From: Cryobacterium sp. CG_9.6
GTDB lineage: Bacteria; Actinomycetota; Actinomycetes; Actinomycetales; Microbacteriaceae
DNA: 64,000 nucleotides
Assembly: GCF_029893365.1 (NCBI RefSeq)
Contig: NZ_JARXUZ010000001.1
Location: forward strand, 496,001 to 560,000
Direction of reading: 5' to 3'
The notes beneath the pieces were generated by a model that did no database searches, had not been told where the DNA came from, and was given only the letters and a program-made list of their open reading frames with translations. The position numbers and the translations under genes are program-made. This document shows, piece by piece, positions 17,291 to 25,331 of this stretch. How positions within the stretch are numbered: the first letter of the stretch is position 1; every line of letters starts with the position of its first letter.

Positions 17291-18955
17291 ATGAAAACAC
17301 TCATCGTAGGCGGGGTCGCCGGCGGAATGTCGGCCGCGACCAGGCTGCGCCGACTCGACGAACAGGCCGAGATCGTGGTCTTCGAACGCGGCCAGTACGT
17401 GTCATTCGCGAACTGCGGGCTGCCCTATTACGTGGGTGGCCTGATCGAGAACCGCTCCGAACTGCTGCTGCAGACTCCCGAGTCACTCACGAGTCGCTTT
17501 CGGCTCGACGTGCGCATTAATAACGAAGTCACGTCGATCGACCGCGCCGCGCGCACCGTCACCGTGCGCAACACCCTCACCGGGGCTTTCTCCACCGAGA
17601 CCTACGACCGCCTCATTCTGGCCGCCGGTGCATCCGCTCGAATAGCGCGTGCGGGGTTGACCACGTCTACGCTGCGCACCGTGGACGATGTGGACTACAT
17701 CGAGTCCGTGCTCTCTGCGACGCCGGATGACGCCACCGCCGTCGTGATCGGTGCCGGATTCATTGGCTTGGAGGCTGTGGAGAATCTCGTGCACCGCGGT
17801 GTGCACGTCACGCTCGTGCAGCGCAACCTGCAGCTCTTCACCCCCCTCGACCCCGAAATGGCCGCTCCGCTCACCGCACTCCTGCGCGACCGCGGCGTCG
17901 ACGTGCGCGTGGGCACGACCGTGCTCGGCGCATCCGCTTCGGGACTCGGCCTCGAACTGAGCGACGGCACCACGGTGCCGGCCGACCTCGTGATCGACGC
18001 CAGTGGCGTCAGCCCCGACACCTCGCTGGCCGAACAGGCCGGGCTGCGCATCGGCGCGACCGGCGGCGTGTGGGTTGACAGCAGCCAGCGCACGAGCGAC
18101 CCGTTCATCTACGCCGTGGGCGATGGTGTGGAGAAAACGGATGCCGTCAGCGGCGACCCGCTGCTCGTCACCATGGCGGGGCTCGCCAACCGGCACGGAC
18201 GCGCCGCGGCCGACAGCATTGCCGGGCAGAGCGAACCCGCAGCGCCCGCGCTGGGGACCTCGATTCTGGGACTCTTCGGGGTCACCATTTCCCTCACCGG
18301 CTGGAGCGAGAAGCGCCTCGTGGCCGCTGGCCGCGCACACCGCATCGCGCACACCCATCCCGGATCGCACGCGGGGTACTACCCCGGCTCCGAGTCGATG
18401 AGCATGAAACTTCTCATTGACCCGGTCACCGATGCTATCCTCGGCGCCCAGATCGTGGGCGGCAGCGGGGTGGACAAGCGCATGGACGTGATCGTGACGG
18501 CCATGGCCGGCGGGCTCACGGCATCCGCTCTCACGCGCTTGGAGCTGGCCTACGCGCCGCAGTTCAGCTCGGCAAAAGACCCCGTGAACCAGCTGGGCTA
18601 CGTGGCCGACAACCTGCGCACCGGAACGAGCCGCAATATTCAGTGGCACGAACTCGCGGCGGCACGTGCGGCCGGCGCGGTGCTCGTGGACGTGCGCAAC
18701 CCCGGCGAATTCGAGGCCGGTACGGTGGACGGTGCCATCAATGTGCCGCTCGATGACCTGCGCGCGCGGCTCGGCGATCTGCCGAACGCCCCGCTGATTG
18801 TGCACTGCCAGGTGGGCCAGCGCGGCCACACTGCGGCGCGTATTCTGGCCCAGCACGGCTTCGACGTGCGTAATCTTGATGGCGGCTACCGAACATGGCT
18901 CGCCGGCGCGTCTCTCACCCCCACCCGCACCGCTCCCGAAAGGATCCTCGCATGA
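17291..18955 (+). CDS. CoA-disulfide/persulfide reductase fused to rhodanese
   Basis: This 554-residue protein has an FAD/NAD(P)-dependent disulfide reductase part (about 1-445) and a C-terminal rhodanese domain (about 460-550). The reductase has VGGVAGGMSAATRLRR at the N-terminus and the single redox Cys in SFANCGLPYYVGG (about residue 43), as in CoA-disulfide reductases. The rhodanese loop is HCQVGQRG, with the catalytic Cys. Such fusions reduce CoA-persulfide or polysulfide with NADH and help detoxify sulfane sulfur. ATG 17291 follows GGAGGT. Its TGA overlaps the next ATG. The operator at 17255-17268 and the CstR-like gene downstream support persulfide control. Confidence 0.9.
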   Translation: MKTLIVGGVAGGMSAATRLRRLDEQAEIVVFERGQYVSFANCGLPYYVGGLIENRSELLLQTPESLTSRFRLDVRINNEVTSIDRAARTVTVRNTLTGAFSTETYDRLILAAGASARIARAGLTTSTLRTVDDVDYIESVLSATPDDATAVVIGAGFIGLEAVENLVHRGVHVTLVQRNLQLFTPLDPEMAAPLTALLRDRGVDVRVGTTVLGASASGLGLELSDGTTVPADLVIDASGVSPDTSLAEQAGLRIGATGGVWVDSSQRTSDPFIYAVGDGVEKTDAVSGDPLLVTMAGLANRHGRAAADSIAGQSEPAAPALGTSILGLFGVTISLTGWSEKRLVAAGRAHRIAHTHPGSHAGYYPGSESMSMKLLIDPVTDAILGAQIVGGSGVDKRMDVIVTAMAGGLTASALTRLELAYAPQFSSAKDPVNQLGYVADNLRTGTSRNIQWHELAAARAAGAVLVDVRNPGEFEAGTVDGAINVPLDDLRARLGDLPNAPLIVHCQVGQRGHTAARILAQHGFDVRNLDGGYRTWLAGASLTPTRTAPERILA

Positions 18956-19254
18956 ACGAGATCACCGTAACCGAACTGTCCGCCCTCACCGATGCCGTGG
19001 TCGTCGACGTGCGCGAAGCCGACGAATATGCCAGCGTGCACATCCCCGGCGTCACGCTGATCCCGCTCAGCGAATTCGTGGCCCGCGTCGGCGACGTTCC
19101 CGACGCCGGACCGGTCTACGTGGTGTGCGCGGCCGGGAGCCGCAGCGCCCAAGCCGTGTCCTACTTGGCCGGTCACGGTATCGACGCCGTGAATGTGGCC
19201 GGGGGAACCAACGCCTGGCTTGAAGCCGGCCTGCCCGTGCAGCACGGAGCCTGA
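18952..19254 (+). CDS. Single-domain rhodanese
   Basis: This 100-residue protein is one rhodanese domain: VVVDVREADEYASVHIPG, then the active loop VCAAGSRSAQ with the catalytic Cys, and a closing GGTNAWLEAGLP. It would move sulfane sulfur between small thiols or proteins in the cytoplasm. The start overlaps the reductase stop codon (ATGA) and the CstR-like gene begins two bases after its stop. The operon order reductase-rhodanese-repressor is like staphylococcal cst systems in logic. Confidence 0.88.
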   Translation: MNEITVTELSALTDAVVVDVREADEYASVHIPGVTLIPLSEFVARVGDVPDAGPVYVVCAAGSRSAQAVSYLAGHGIDAVNVAGGTNAWLEAGLPVQHGA

Positions 19255-19256
19255 TC

Positions 19257-19538
19257 ATGGACCACATCGATCTGGACTCCGACAAGGCTGCGCAGCAGAA
19301 AAAGATCGTCAACCGGTTGCGCCGTGCCCAGGGCCAGCTCGGCGCCGTGATCACGGCCGTCGAGGCGGGCGGCAGCTGCCGCGACGTGGTCACCCAACTC
19401 GCGGCCGTGTCCAGCGCGCTCGATCGCGCCGGTTTCGTGATCGTGTCCACCGCCATGCGCGACTGCATCGAAACACCCGGCGGTGAAAACACCCTCACCG
19501 TTGACGAACTGGAGAAGCTTTTTCTGACCCTCGCGTAG
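19257..19538 (+). CDS. cstR: CstR-like persulfide-sensing repressor (CsoR family)
   Basis: This 93-residue DUF156 protein has both regulatory Cys residues (GSCRDV and MRDCIE). The His that CsoR has four residues before the second Cys is replaced by Ala (STAMRDC). That is the CstR pattern, in which the two Cys sense persulfide or polysulfide and not Cu(I). It is the last gene of the reductase-rhodanese operon. It is expected to bind the palindrome at 17255-17268 and possibly the copB-side site. The functional assignment rests on the missing His and the operon. Confidence 0.82.
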   Translation: MDHIDLDSDKAAQQKKIVNRLRRAQGQLGAVITAVEAGGSCRDVVTQLAAVSSALDRAGFVIVSTAMRDCIETPGGENTLTVDELEKLFLTLA

Positions 19539-19647
19539 CATCCGCTCGGGCGCGTCGGTGGCAGGCGCGGCCGGAATCTGACAGGCTGAGCGCCAAGCGG
19601 AACTGACCCGAACCACTGCATTTCGAACCACCGAAAGCGGGAGCGCC

Positions 19648-20157
19648 ATGACAACCACTCCAACCGCATACGTGATTGTGGGCGTCGTGCCGGGGCAGCC
19701 CGACGCGGTTGTCGTGGCGGCGGCACTGTTCGCTCGCCGGTTTGCAGCCGAGCTCGTGTGTGCCTACGTGGACGTGAATCGCTACATGATCTTCGATCTC
19801 GGCGACGGATCGATGACCTCGTTTCCGATTGATCCCGACCTGCTGGAGCCGCCGGAACCGACCTTTGACCCGGCGTTGCGGAACCACCTCACCGACCTTC
19901 TCGGCGGCACCGACCTGGTGTGGTCCACGCGGGCGCTCGCCGGCGAACCGGCCCTCGCGCTCGGCGGCCTCGCCGACACCCTCGATGCGGTCATGATTGT
20001 GATCGGTACCCGCGAAGCCACCGTGCGTGCCACCCTTGGCGAATTTTTCAACGGTTCGGTGGCCGTGCACCTCGCGCATCGGCAGCACCGTCCGGTTGTG
20101 GTCATTCCGCTCGCACCGGTTGCGTCCACTGAAGCGCTGCCGTGGGACGCGTCCTGA
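19648..20157 (+). CDS. Universal stress protein, single domain
   Basis: This 169-residue protein is a single UspA domain: YVIVGVVPGQPDAVVVAAALF at the start and VMIVIGTREATVRATLGEFFNGSVAVHLAH near the end. The ATP-loop is present in altered form (GTREATVRATLGEFFNGS), so nucleotide binding is probable but not certain. It starts at ATG 19648 with AAAGCGGGAG upstream. It stands between the persulfide operon and the fluoride genes, with no coupling to either. Confidence 0.85.
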   Translation: MTTTPTAYVIVGVVPGQPDAVVVAAALFARRFAAELVCAYVDVNRYMIFDLGDGSMTSFPIDPDLLEPPEPTFDPALRNHLTDLLGGTDLVWSTRALAGEPALALGGLADTLDAVMIVIGTREATVRATLGEFFNGSVAVHLAHRQHRPVVVIPLAPVASTEALPWDAS

Positions 20158-20191
20158 CGGCACGAACGCGACCGCGTGTATTCTGGAGCCT

Positions 20192-20274
20192 GGCGATGGA
20201 TCCCGCCTGAGCATCCGCTCGAACCGCTCGCTGCTGATGGTTCCTACCCACTTCGCCGCGGCGAGAATTGGTAG
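20192..20274 (+). promoter_or_regulatory. Fluoride riboswitch (crcB motif)
   Basis: GGCGATGGATCCCGCC (20192-20207) followed by AACCGCT and GCTGATGGTTCCTACC (20233-20248) matches the crcB fluoride riboswitch consensus. A small extra hairpin (GAGC/GCTC) sits between the halves. The CTACC end (20244-20248) can pair with GGTAG (20270-20274), which lies at the ribosome-binding position just before the first fluC ATG at 20282. This suggests control of translation. Two fluoride channel genes follow directly. Confidence 0.85.
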
Positions 20275-20281
20275 ATGCCCC

Positions 20282-20710
20282 ATGAGCAACAGGGTGGCCG
20301 TGCACATGCGCTGGCAGTATCTGGGGTTGGTCTTCATCGGTGGAACCGTGGGGACCGCGCTGCGGCAGACCCTGCTACTGCTGAACCCCGGTACCATCTG
20401 GGTGACGTTCGCCATCAACATTACGGGTGCGCTGCTGCTGGGAGCGCTGCTCGAGACGCTCGTGCGCCGCGGGCCCGATGTGGCACCGCGCCGCGGTATT
20501 CGGGTGCTGCTCGGCACCGGGGTGCTGGGTGGATTCACGACCTACAGCGCCCTGGCCACCGATACCAGCATGCTGTTCGCCGACGGCGCCGTGGGACTGG
20601 CCCTGCTCTACGCCGGCGGAACCCTTATTCTGGGAGCGGTTGCAACCTGGCTCGGCATCATCGGGTCGGCCACCCTGCATCGCCGAGCCACCCCGGGTGA
20701 CCCCGCATGA
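20282..20710 (+). CDS. crcB: Fluoride channel FluC/CrcB, first copy
   Basis: This 142-residue membrane protein has four hydrophobic helices and the FluC signatures: FIGGTVGTALRQ near the start, WVTFAINITGALLLGALLE, and GTGVLGGFTTYSALATD with the Gly-rich, Thr/Ser break. FluC proteins export toxic fluoride as antiparallel dimers. A fluoride riboswitch precedes it. Its stop overlaps the start of a second FluC gene (ATGA), so equal expression and heterodimer formation are likely, as in other Gram-positive bacteria with tandem pairs. Confidence 0.93.
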   Translation: MSNRVAVHMRWQYLGLVFIGGTVGTALRQTLLLLNPGTIWVTFAINITGALLLGALLETLVRRGPDVAPRRGIRVLLGTGVLGGFTTYSALATDTSMLFADGAVGLALLYAGGTLILGAVATWLGIIGSATLHRRATPGDPA

Positions 20711-21084
20711 CCCCGTTCCTGTTCCTGGCCGTGGCCCTTGCCGGCGGGCTCGGGGCCGTGGCACGGTTCTTTGTAGACGGCGTGCTGCGGTCCACACTGC
20801 GCGTGCCGTTCCCGCTCGGTACGACGGTGATCAACGTGGGCGGATCCCTGTTCCTCGGTCTGGTGACCGGCCTCGCGCTCGGGCACCTGGTGAGCAGCGA
20901 GTGGCACCTCGTGCTCGGCGGCGGGCTTCTCGGCGGCTTCACGACGTTCAGCACCGCGAGCGTCGAAACGGTGCGCCTGCTGCAACAACGCCGGTATGGA
21001 CCGGCGCTGGTCGTGGGACTCGGCATGCTCGTGGCATCCGTTCTCGCCGCCGGGTTAGGGCTGTGGCTCGGCCTCTCGTTCTGA
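20707..21084 (+). CDS. crcB: Fluoride channel FluC/CrcB, second copy
   Basis: The product has 125 residues and four membrane helices, with GGLGAVARFFVDG, FPLGTTVINVGGSLFLG and GGLLGGFTTFSTASVE. These carry the Asn of helix 2 and the Phe residues that line the fluoride pore in FluC. It is translationally coupled to the first copy. Its 3' end overlaps the convergent CHY zinc-finger gene by 30 bases, which leaves no room for a terminator between them. Confidence 0.93.
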   Translation: MTPFLFLAVALAGGLGAVARFFVDGVLRSTLRVPFPLGTTVINVGGSLFLGLVTGLALGHLVSSEWHLVLGGGLLGGFTTFSTASVETVRLLQQRRYGPALVVGLGMLVASVLAAGLGLWLGLSF

Positions 21085-21411
21085 GGTAGGCACCGCAAAG
21101 TACAGGTGCGCGTGCAGGCGGCAGCCGTCGTTGAACCGGGCGGCGCACGCGGGGCAGTGCGTTACCGACCGATACGAGCGGATGCTCATCTCGGAGTCAC
21201 ACACACCGCAGATGACGGCGAGGTGGTCCCAGTCGCTTTCCGGCCAGAGCGTTGCGGGGTGGGACTCGCTCTCGCCGTGACACTGGAAGCACGGATAGTA
21301 GCGCTGGCAGCAGGCGAACCTGATCGCAATCACGTCGAGCGGCGAGTGATAGTGCACGCACCGCGTCTGGTCATCGACGACCGCACCGTAAATGTGCGGG
21401 GGAGAGATCAT
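21055..21411 (-). CDS. CHY-type zinc-finger protein
   Basis: This 118-residue soluble protein matches the CHY zinc-finger family. It opens GAVVDDQTRCVHYHSPLDVI, then has CCQRYYPCFQCHGE, CGVCDSEM and HCPACAARFN, giving about ten Cys/His metal ligands that should bind two or three zinc ions. Eukaryotic relatives are ubiquitin ligases; bacterial ones have no known role. It overlaps the end of the second FluC gene on the opposite strand by 30 bases. Family assignment is firm; function is unknown. Confidence 0.85.
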   Translation of the reverse strand: MISPPHIYGAVVDDQTRCVHYHSPLDVIAIRFACCQRYYPCFQCHGESESHPATLWPESDWDHLAVICGVCDSEMSIRSYRSVTHCPACAARFNDGCRLHAHLYFAVPTSEREAEPQP

Positions 21412-21466
21412 GCTCCAGTATCGCAGTCGCGCTGCGCTGGGTGTCGCCGCTGCGGATCTGGGGGGT

Positions 21467-21524
21467 CGCCCCCGAGATCGGCGGGTGCTACGGTAACCGG
21501 CGTAGCGCGCACCGATGTGGGGCG
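21467..21524 (-). repeat. 58-bp palindromic repeat (family 2, minus orientation)
   Basis: Reverse-complemented, these 58 bases match 26817-26874 at 48 of 58 positions, including the unbroken core GCTACGCCGGTTAC. The two ends (CGCCCC...GGGGGCG) are complementary, so it can fold into a hairpin. It lies in the intergenic space between the divergent or tail ends of the CHY and DsbA-like genes. Confidence 0.75.
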
Positions 21525-21565
21525 CGGTGACGGGTCTGGAGCCGCGCTTAGGCCGACGGTGAGCG

Positions 21566-22447
21566 CTACTCGCCGGCGGGCGTGGAGGTGTGCGCGGTGA
21601 CGAAGGCCAGGAAGGCTGCCCGGTCTGTTAGCGAACCTCGGTAGGAGGTGCCGTTCACCAGCACGGTGGGCGTGCCCGTGATCTTCGCGATGTCGGCGTT
21701 CGGCAACGGCCCCGTGAGCGCACGGTCACTGGCCTCACCGACCCACGGGGAGAAGGTTTCGTTCCTGATGCACTCGGGAATGTTCGAATCCGCGGCGCCA
21801 GCCGTCTCGATAACGTTCTGCAGTTCGGAGTTTGTCAGCCCCGCGCTGTTCTCGGCGGGCATGTTCGCGAAGAGTGCCGTGTTGACGGCGAGAAAGCTGT
21901 CGGGTTGAAAATTCGCCACGCACGCGACGGCGTTGGCGGCGCGCGTGGAGTAATTCGTGCCCAGAGACGACGTATCCCGGATCGAGATCGGGTGCAGCTC
22001 AAGCGTGGCATTGCCCGCGGTGACCCAGCTCGCAATCTGTGCGGCGTTGGTGGTGTCGAATTGTCCGCAGGCCGGACAGAGATAGTCCACGTAGATGTCG
22101 ATGTTCACCATGTCGTCGAGCTGAGTCTGATCGGTGGCAACCGGCTGAGCCGCTGCGGCGAGGGCGGGTGTGTTCGCGGCCGAGACGGTGGCACCGTCGC
22201 CACCAATCAGAATCCCATCGCTGGCCATATTCCGTGGGCCCGCCCCACTCGGGGTGCTCTGAGTGATGATGACGAGTGCCACGATTGTCGCGGCGGCAAC
22301 GAGCGCCACACCGATACCGCCGCGCCAGAGGAGCCGGCGGTATGTCGCGGTTTTCTTCTGGTCGTCGCGCAGCCCAGTGGCGGTCTCGCGGGTCTGTTTT
22401 CGGCGGTCCTTCTTGGCTGGACGGGCCTGCCCAGAGGCGTTGCTCAT
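21566..22447 (-). CDS. Membrane-anchored DsbA-like thiol oxidoreductase
   Basis: This 293-residue protein has a basic cytoplasmic N-terminus (KKDRRKQ), one membrane helix (about 40-62) and an extracytoplasmic thioredoxin-fold domain of the DsbA family. The active site is CPAC in YVDYLCPACGQF, and the cis-Pro is in TGTPTVLVNG. Two more Cys (NAVACVAN, IPECIRN) could form a structural disulfide. It would form or reshuffle disulfides in exported proteins; the Cys-rich secreted protein at 8242-9117 is a possible client. Start at 22447 or 22450 (tandem ATG codons) is uncertain. Confidence 0.88.
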   Translation of the reverse strand: MSNASGQARPAKKDRRKQTRETATGLRDDQKKTATYRRLLWRGGIGVALVAAATIVALVIITQSTPSGAGPRNMASDGILIGGDGATVSAANTPALAAAAQPVATDQTQLDDMVNIDIYVDYLCPACGQFDTTNAAQIASWVTAGNATLELHPISIRDTSSLGTNYSTRAANAVACVANFQPDSFLAVNTALFANMPAENSAGLTNSELQNVIETAGAADSNIPECIRNETFSPWVGEASDRALTGPLPNADIAKITGTPTVLVNGTSYRGSLTDRAAFLAFVTAHTSTPAGE

Positions 22448-22561
22448 CATGCGCTCAGTCACCGTTTCGTATGGGAGGATTCCCATCGACAGTAAGCACT
22501 TCGCCTGTGTGCACGGCTTTCGTGTGCTGTGAGCTCACTGGGAGCACCGTTCTGGCGGGGC

Positions 22562-23878
22562 TTAAAACCAGGTGCTGAGACGCGGGGTGTGCGGGGAGTA
22601 CAGGGTCGCGTCGAGGCGAGCGGCGGCATCCATCGTTGTGCTGTGCAGGCGGCCGGCCCGGGCAAGGTCAACCGTGCTGCCGGCCCCGAGGTAGAGCGCG
22701 CCGAGATCAGCGACCGACACACTCACGTGGGTGGTGCCCGCGGGGGCGGCGGTGGTGAGCGGATGCGCCGTCCCGCGCCCGCTGCTCCCCACGGTGAGTA
22801 GGTACTCACCCCCGGCGAAACCGAGGTCGTCCGTCACCGTGAGCTGGAATATTCCAGGAGCGGCATATGTGCGGGCGCTCAGTGTGGCAGGCACATCGAG
22901 GATGCGCAGCCAGAGGTGATCGCGCTCCACCGTTTTGCGAACGGCCCGGCGGTCGAGAACGTGCCAGACGAGGGGCTCGCGCACGCTGCGGAGCGGAGCG
23001 CTGACCTCGGTGACCAAATCCATGTCGATGACAAAATGCCAGAGGGCCGCGTAGGCGTCGTCCGTCGCGGCCACGAGGTCGGCGAGATTCAGTCGGGCCG
23101 GGTAGCCGTCGTCGCCGAGAACGATTGAATACACGGCGAAGCCCTGGGCGTGGCCGTCGGCGTCGTCGTAACGCACGCAGCGCAGGCTGCGCTTTTCGGA
23201 ATCGGGGTCCTGCGGCACGAGGCCGAGGGCGTGGCTCCACCAGACGGGACGGCGGTCCACCTCGCCGGGCTGGCGGGAGCGTTCAAAGATGGCCGGACCG
23301 TCGGCGAAGAGGGACGCGGGCGTGACGAAGGTTACGCGGCCGTCGGGAGTCGGGCCCCTCCAGCGGGCGCGAGTGGTGTCGATGCGCAGGTGCGCCTGGT
23401 GAGCCGCCGGGCCAAACCCGTAGCGGCCATAGATGGTGGCCTCGGTGACGGTGAGCATCGCCAGGGGAAAGCCGAGAGCCTGGGCGGTGCGCAGCTCGGC
23501 GGGGAGCAGGGCGCGGGCGATTCCGCGTCGACGGTGCGTCGGTGCCACCGTGATGGACGTGATGGCCCAGGCGGGCAGTTCGCCCCCGCCGGGAACAGTG
23601 AGGTTCATCGGCCACGAGCGGGCGGTGGCCACCGGAGAATCTGGGTCTGCGCCGGTGCGGTCGTACACGGCAGTGACCCGGTCCGTGGCCATCTCGCTTT
23701 CCAGCACACCGAGCAGGTCATCGCTGCGGGCGGGATCGTGAAAGCCGCGCGCGTCGGCCTGCAACCAGTGCCGGGCCGCCGCCTTATCGGCCGGATCGAG
23801 AATGCGGAGGTCGAGCCCGTGGGCGGCCAGAGCGTCTCGGGATTGCACGTCGACGGGGAGAGAAATGTGTTCGGTCAC
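22562..23878 (-). CDS. eis: Eis-family GNAT acetyltransferase
   Basis: This 438-residue enzyme has the three-part Eis layout: a GNAT domain (about 1-160), a second GNAT-like domain, and a C-terminal SCP2-like domain. The acetyl-CoA loop is ITVAPTHRRRGIARALL (V-x3-RRxGIG/A). EATIYGRYGFGPA holds the conserved Tyr that acts as general acid. The chain ends in STWF; in Eis the terminal Phe carboxylate acts as the base, so the reading frame is complete at the functional end. Mycobacterial Eis acetylates aminoglycosides and other amines; here the natural substrate is unknown. Confidence 0.88.
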   Translation of the reverse strand: MTEHISLPVDVQSRDALAAHGLDLRILDPADKAAARHWLQADARGFHDPARSDDLLGVLESEMATDRVTAVYDRTGADPDSPVATARSWPMNLTVPGGGELPAWAITSITVAPTHRRRGIARALLPAELRTAQALGFPLAMLTVTEATIYGRYGFGPAAHQAHLRIDTTRARWRGPTPDGRVTFVTPASLFADGPAIFERSRQPGEVDRRPVWWSHALGLVPQDPDSEKRSLRCVRYDDADGHAQGFAVYSIVLGDDGYPARLNLADLVAATDDAYAALWHFVIDMDLVTEVSAPLRSVREPLVWHVLDRRAVRKTVERDHLWLRILDVPATLSARTYAAPGIFQLTVTDDLGFAGGEYLLTVGSSGRGTAHPLTTAAPAGTTHVSVSVADLGALYLGAGSTVDLARAGRLHSTTMDAAARLDATLYSPHTPRLSTWF

Positions 23879-23934
23879 GTTTCGACCCTAGCCGTGAGCG
23901 GCACCTGTCGACCACTCACGGCGGTGACTGGGTC

Positions 23935-25125
23935 TTAGCGAGCGCCGAGCAGGTGTTCGAGGGCGAGCTGCTGCAGGCGAACGAAGCCGAATCCCTTCGC
24001 ACCGAAGTAGGCATCCGGTGCAAAGTCCTCATAGGAGGCGCGATCGGCCAACAGGTCGTCGTAGCTTTCGCCCGGAGCAAGCGTGGGCTGCGAGAGTTCG
24101 GGAACCATCGACGCGGCCAGATGTTCCTGCACCTCGGGGTCGGCGCGGAATGCGGCCGCACGCTCCTTGAGCAGCAGGTAGGTGCGCATGTTCGCCGAGA
24201 CCGAGTCCCATACGCCCGACACGTCTTCGGTACGTGACGGCTTGTAGTCGAAGTGCCGCGGGCCGTCGTAGGCCTGGCCGCCGCCGGGTCCACCGTTTTC
24301 GAGCAGGTCCACCAGCGAGAAGGCATTGTGCAGGTCGCCGTGGCCGAACACGAGGTCCTGGTCGTACTTGATGCCGCGCTGACCGTTGAGATCAATGTGA
24401 AACAGCTTGCCCTGGTAGAGGGCCTGCGCGATGCCCGCGGTGAAGTTGAGGCCCGCCATCTGCTCGTGGCCCACCTCGGGGTTCACTCCCACCAGCTCGG
24501 GGCGCTCGAGGGTGGTGATGAAGGCCATGGCGTGGCCCACCGTGGGCAGCAAGATATCGCCGCGCGGCTCGTTGGGCTTGGGCTCGATCGCAAAGCGGAT
24601 GTCGTATCCCTTGTCGGTCACATAGTCGCCGAGCAGGTTCACCGCCTCGCGATAGCGCTCGAGTGCCGAGCGGATGTCCTTGGCCGCGTCGTACTCGGCG
24701 CCCTCGCGTCCGCCCCACATCACGAACGTCTTCGCTCCGAGCTCCGCGGCCAGATCAATGTTGCGCAGCACTTTGCGCAGAGCGAAGCGGCGAACGGCGC
24801 GATCGTTGGACGTGAAGCCGCCGTCCTTAAAAACGGGAGCACTAAACAGGTTGGTGGTCACCATGGGAACGATGAGGCCGGTGTCGGCCAGTGCGCCCTT
24901 CAGGCGGTCGATCTGGGACTGGCGCGCGGCATCCGTTGAGCCGAAAGCGAAGAGGTCATCATCGTGAAAGGTGAGACCGTAGGCGCCGCGCTCGGCGAGA
25001 TTGGTGACGGCGTCCACCACGTCGAGCTCGGGACGTGTGGGTCCACCAAACGGGTCGCTGCCGTTGTACCCGATGGTCCAGAGGCCGAAGGAAAATTTGT
25101 CATCGCGCGTGGGCTGGTTCGCCAT
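23935..25125 (-). CDS. xylA: Xylose isomerase
   Basis: This 396-residue enzyme interconverts D-xylose and D-xylulose in the cytoplasm. It is the class I (actinobacterial) type. Visible catalytic and metal-site motifs are [11 protein letters not shown] (catalytic His), [13 protein letters not shown] (Glu and Lys), [11 protein letters not shown] (Glu and His), HIDLNGQRG (Asp) and RHFDYKPSR (Asp). ATG 25125 follows GGGAGC; an upstream in-frame ATG lacks support. It is divergent from the alditol oxidase gene across about 200 bases with a palindromic site. No xylulokinase gene is in the window. Confidence 0.96.
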   Translation of the reverse strand: MANQPTRDDKFSFGLWTIGYNGSDPFGGPTRPELDVVDAVTNLAERGAYGLTFHDDDLFAFGSTDAARQSQIDRLKGALADTGLIVPMVTTNLFSAPVFKDGGFTSNDRAVRRFALRKVLRNIDLAAELGAKTFVMWGGREGAEYDAAKDIRSALERYREAVNLLGDYVTDKGYDIRFAIEPKPNEPRGDILLPTVGHAMAFITTLERPELVGVNPEVGHEQMAGLNFTAGIAQALYQGKLFHIDLNGQRGIKYDQDLVFGHGDLHNAFSLVDLLENGGPGGGQAYDGPRHFDYKPSRTEDVSGVWDSVSANMRTYLLLKERAAAFRADPEVQEHLAASMVPELSQPTLAPGESYDDLLADRASYEDFAPDAYFGAKGFGFVRLQQLALEHLLGAR

Positions 25126-25284
25126 TGAGTGCTCCCGATCAATCGTTGCGGTAAATGTTCTGCTTACCAACATATTAGGGATTTCGGGAATGTCAACCGG
25201 AGATTCGACGAGTCTGAGCGCCCGGAGTGCGTCCCGGGAGATGCCGGTGTGCGCTGTCTTCGGGTTCCGATTGCCGTTATGTTG

Positions 25285-25298
25285 TTAGAGACCTCTAA
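25285..25298. promoter_or_regulatory. Palindromic operator candidate upstream of aldO
   Basis: TTAGAGACCTCTAA has perfect TTAGAG/CTCTAA arms with a two-base centre. It lies in the xylA-aldO divergent region, 33 bases before the preferred aldO start. A sugar-responsive repressor such as the ROK protein at 29000 is a candidate binder; this is not shown by the sequence. Confidence 0.5.
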
Positions 25299-25331
25299 AT
25301 GATCGTGGACAGCAGGCAAGGATCGCTTATC

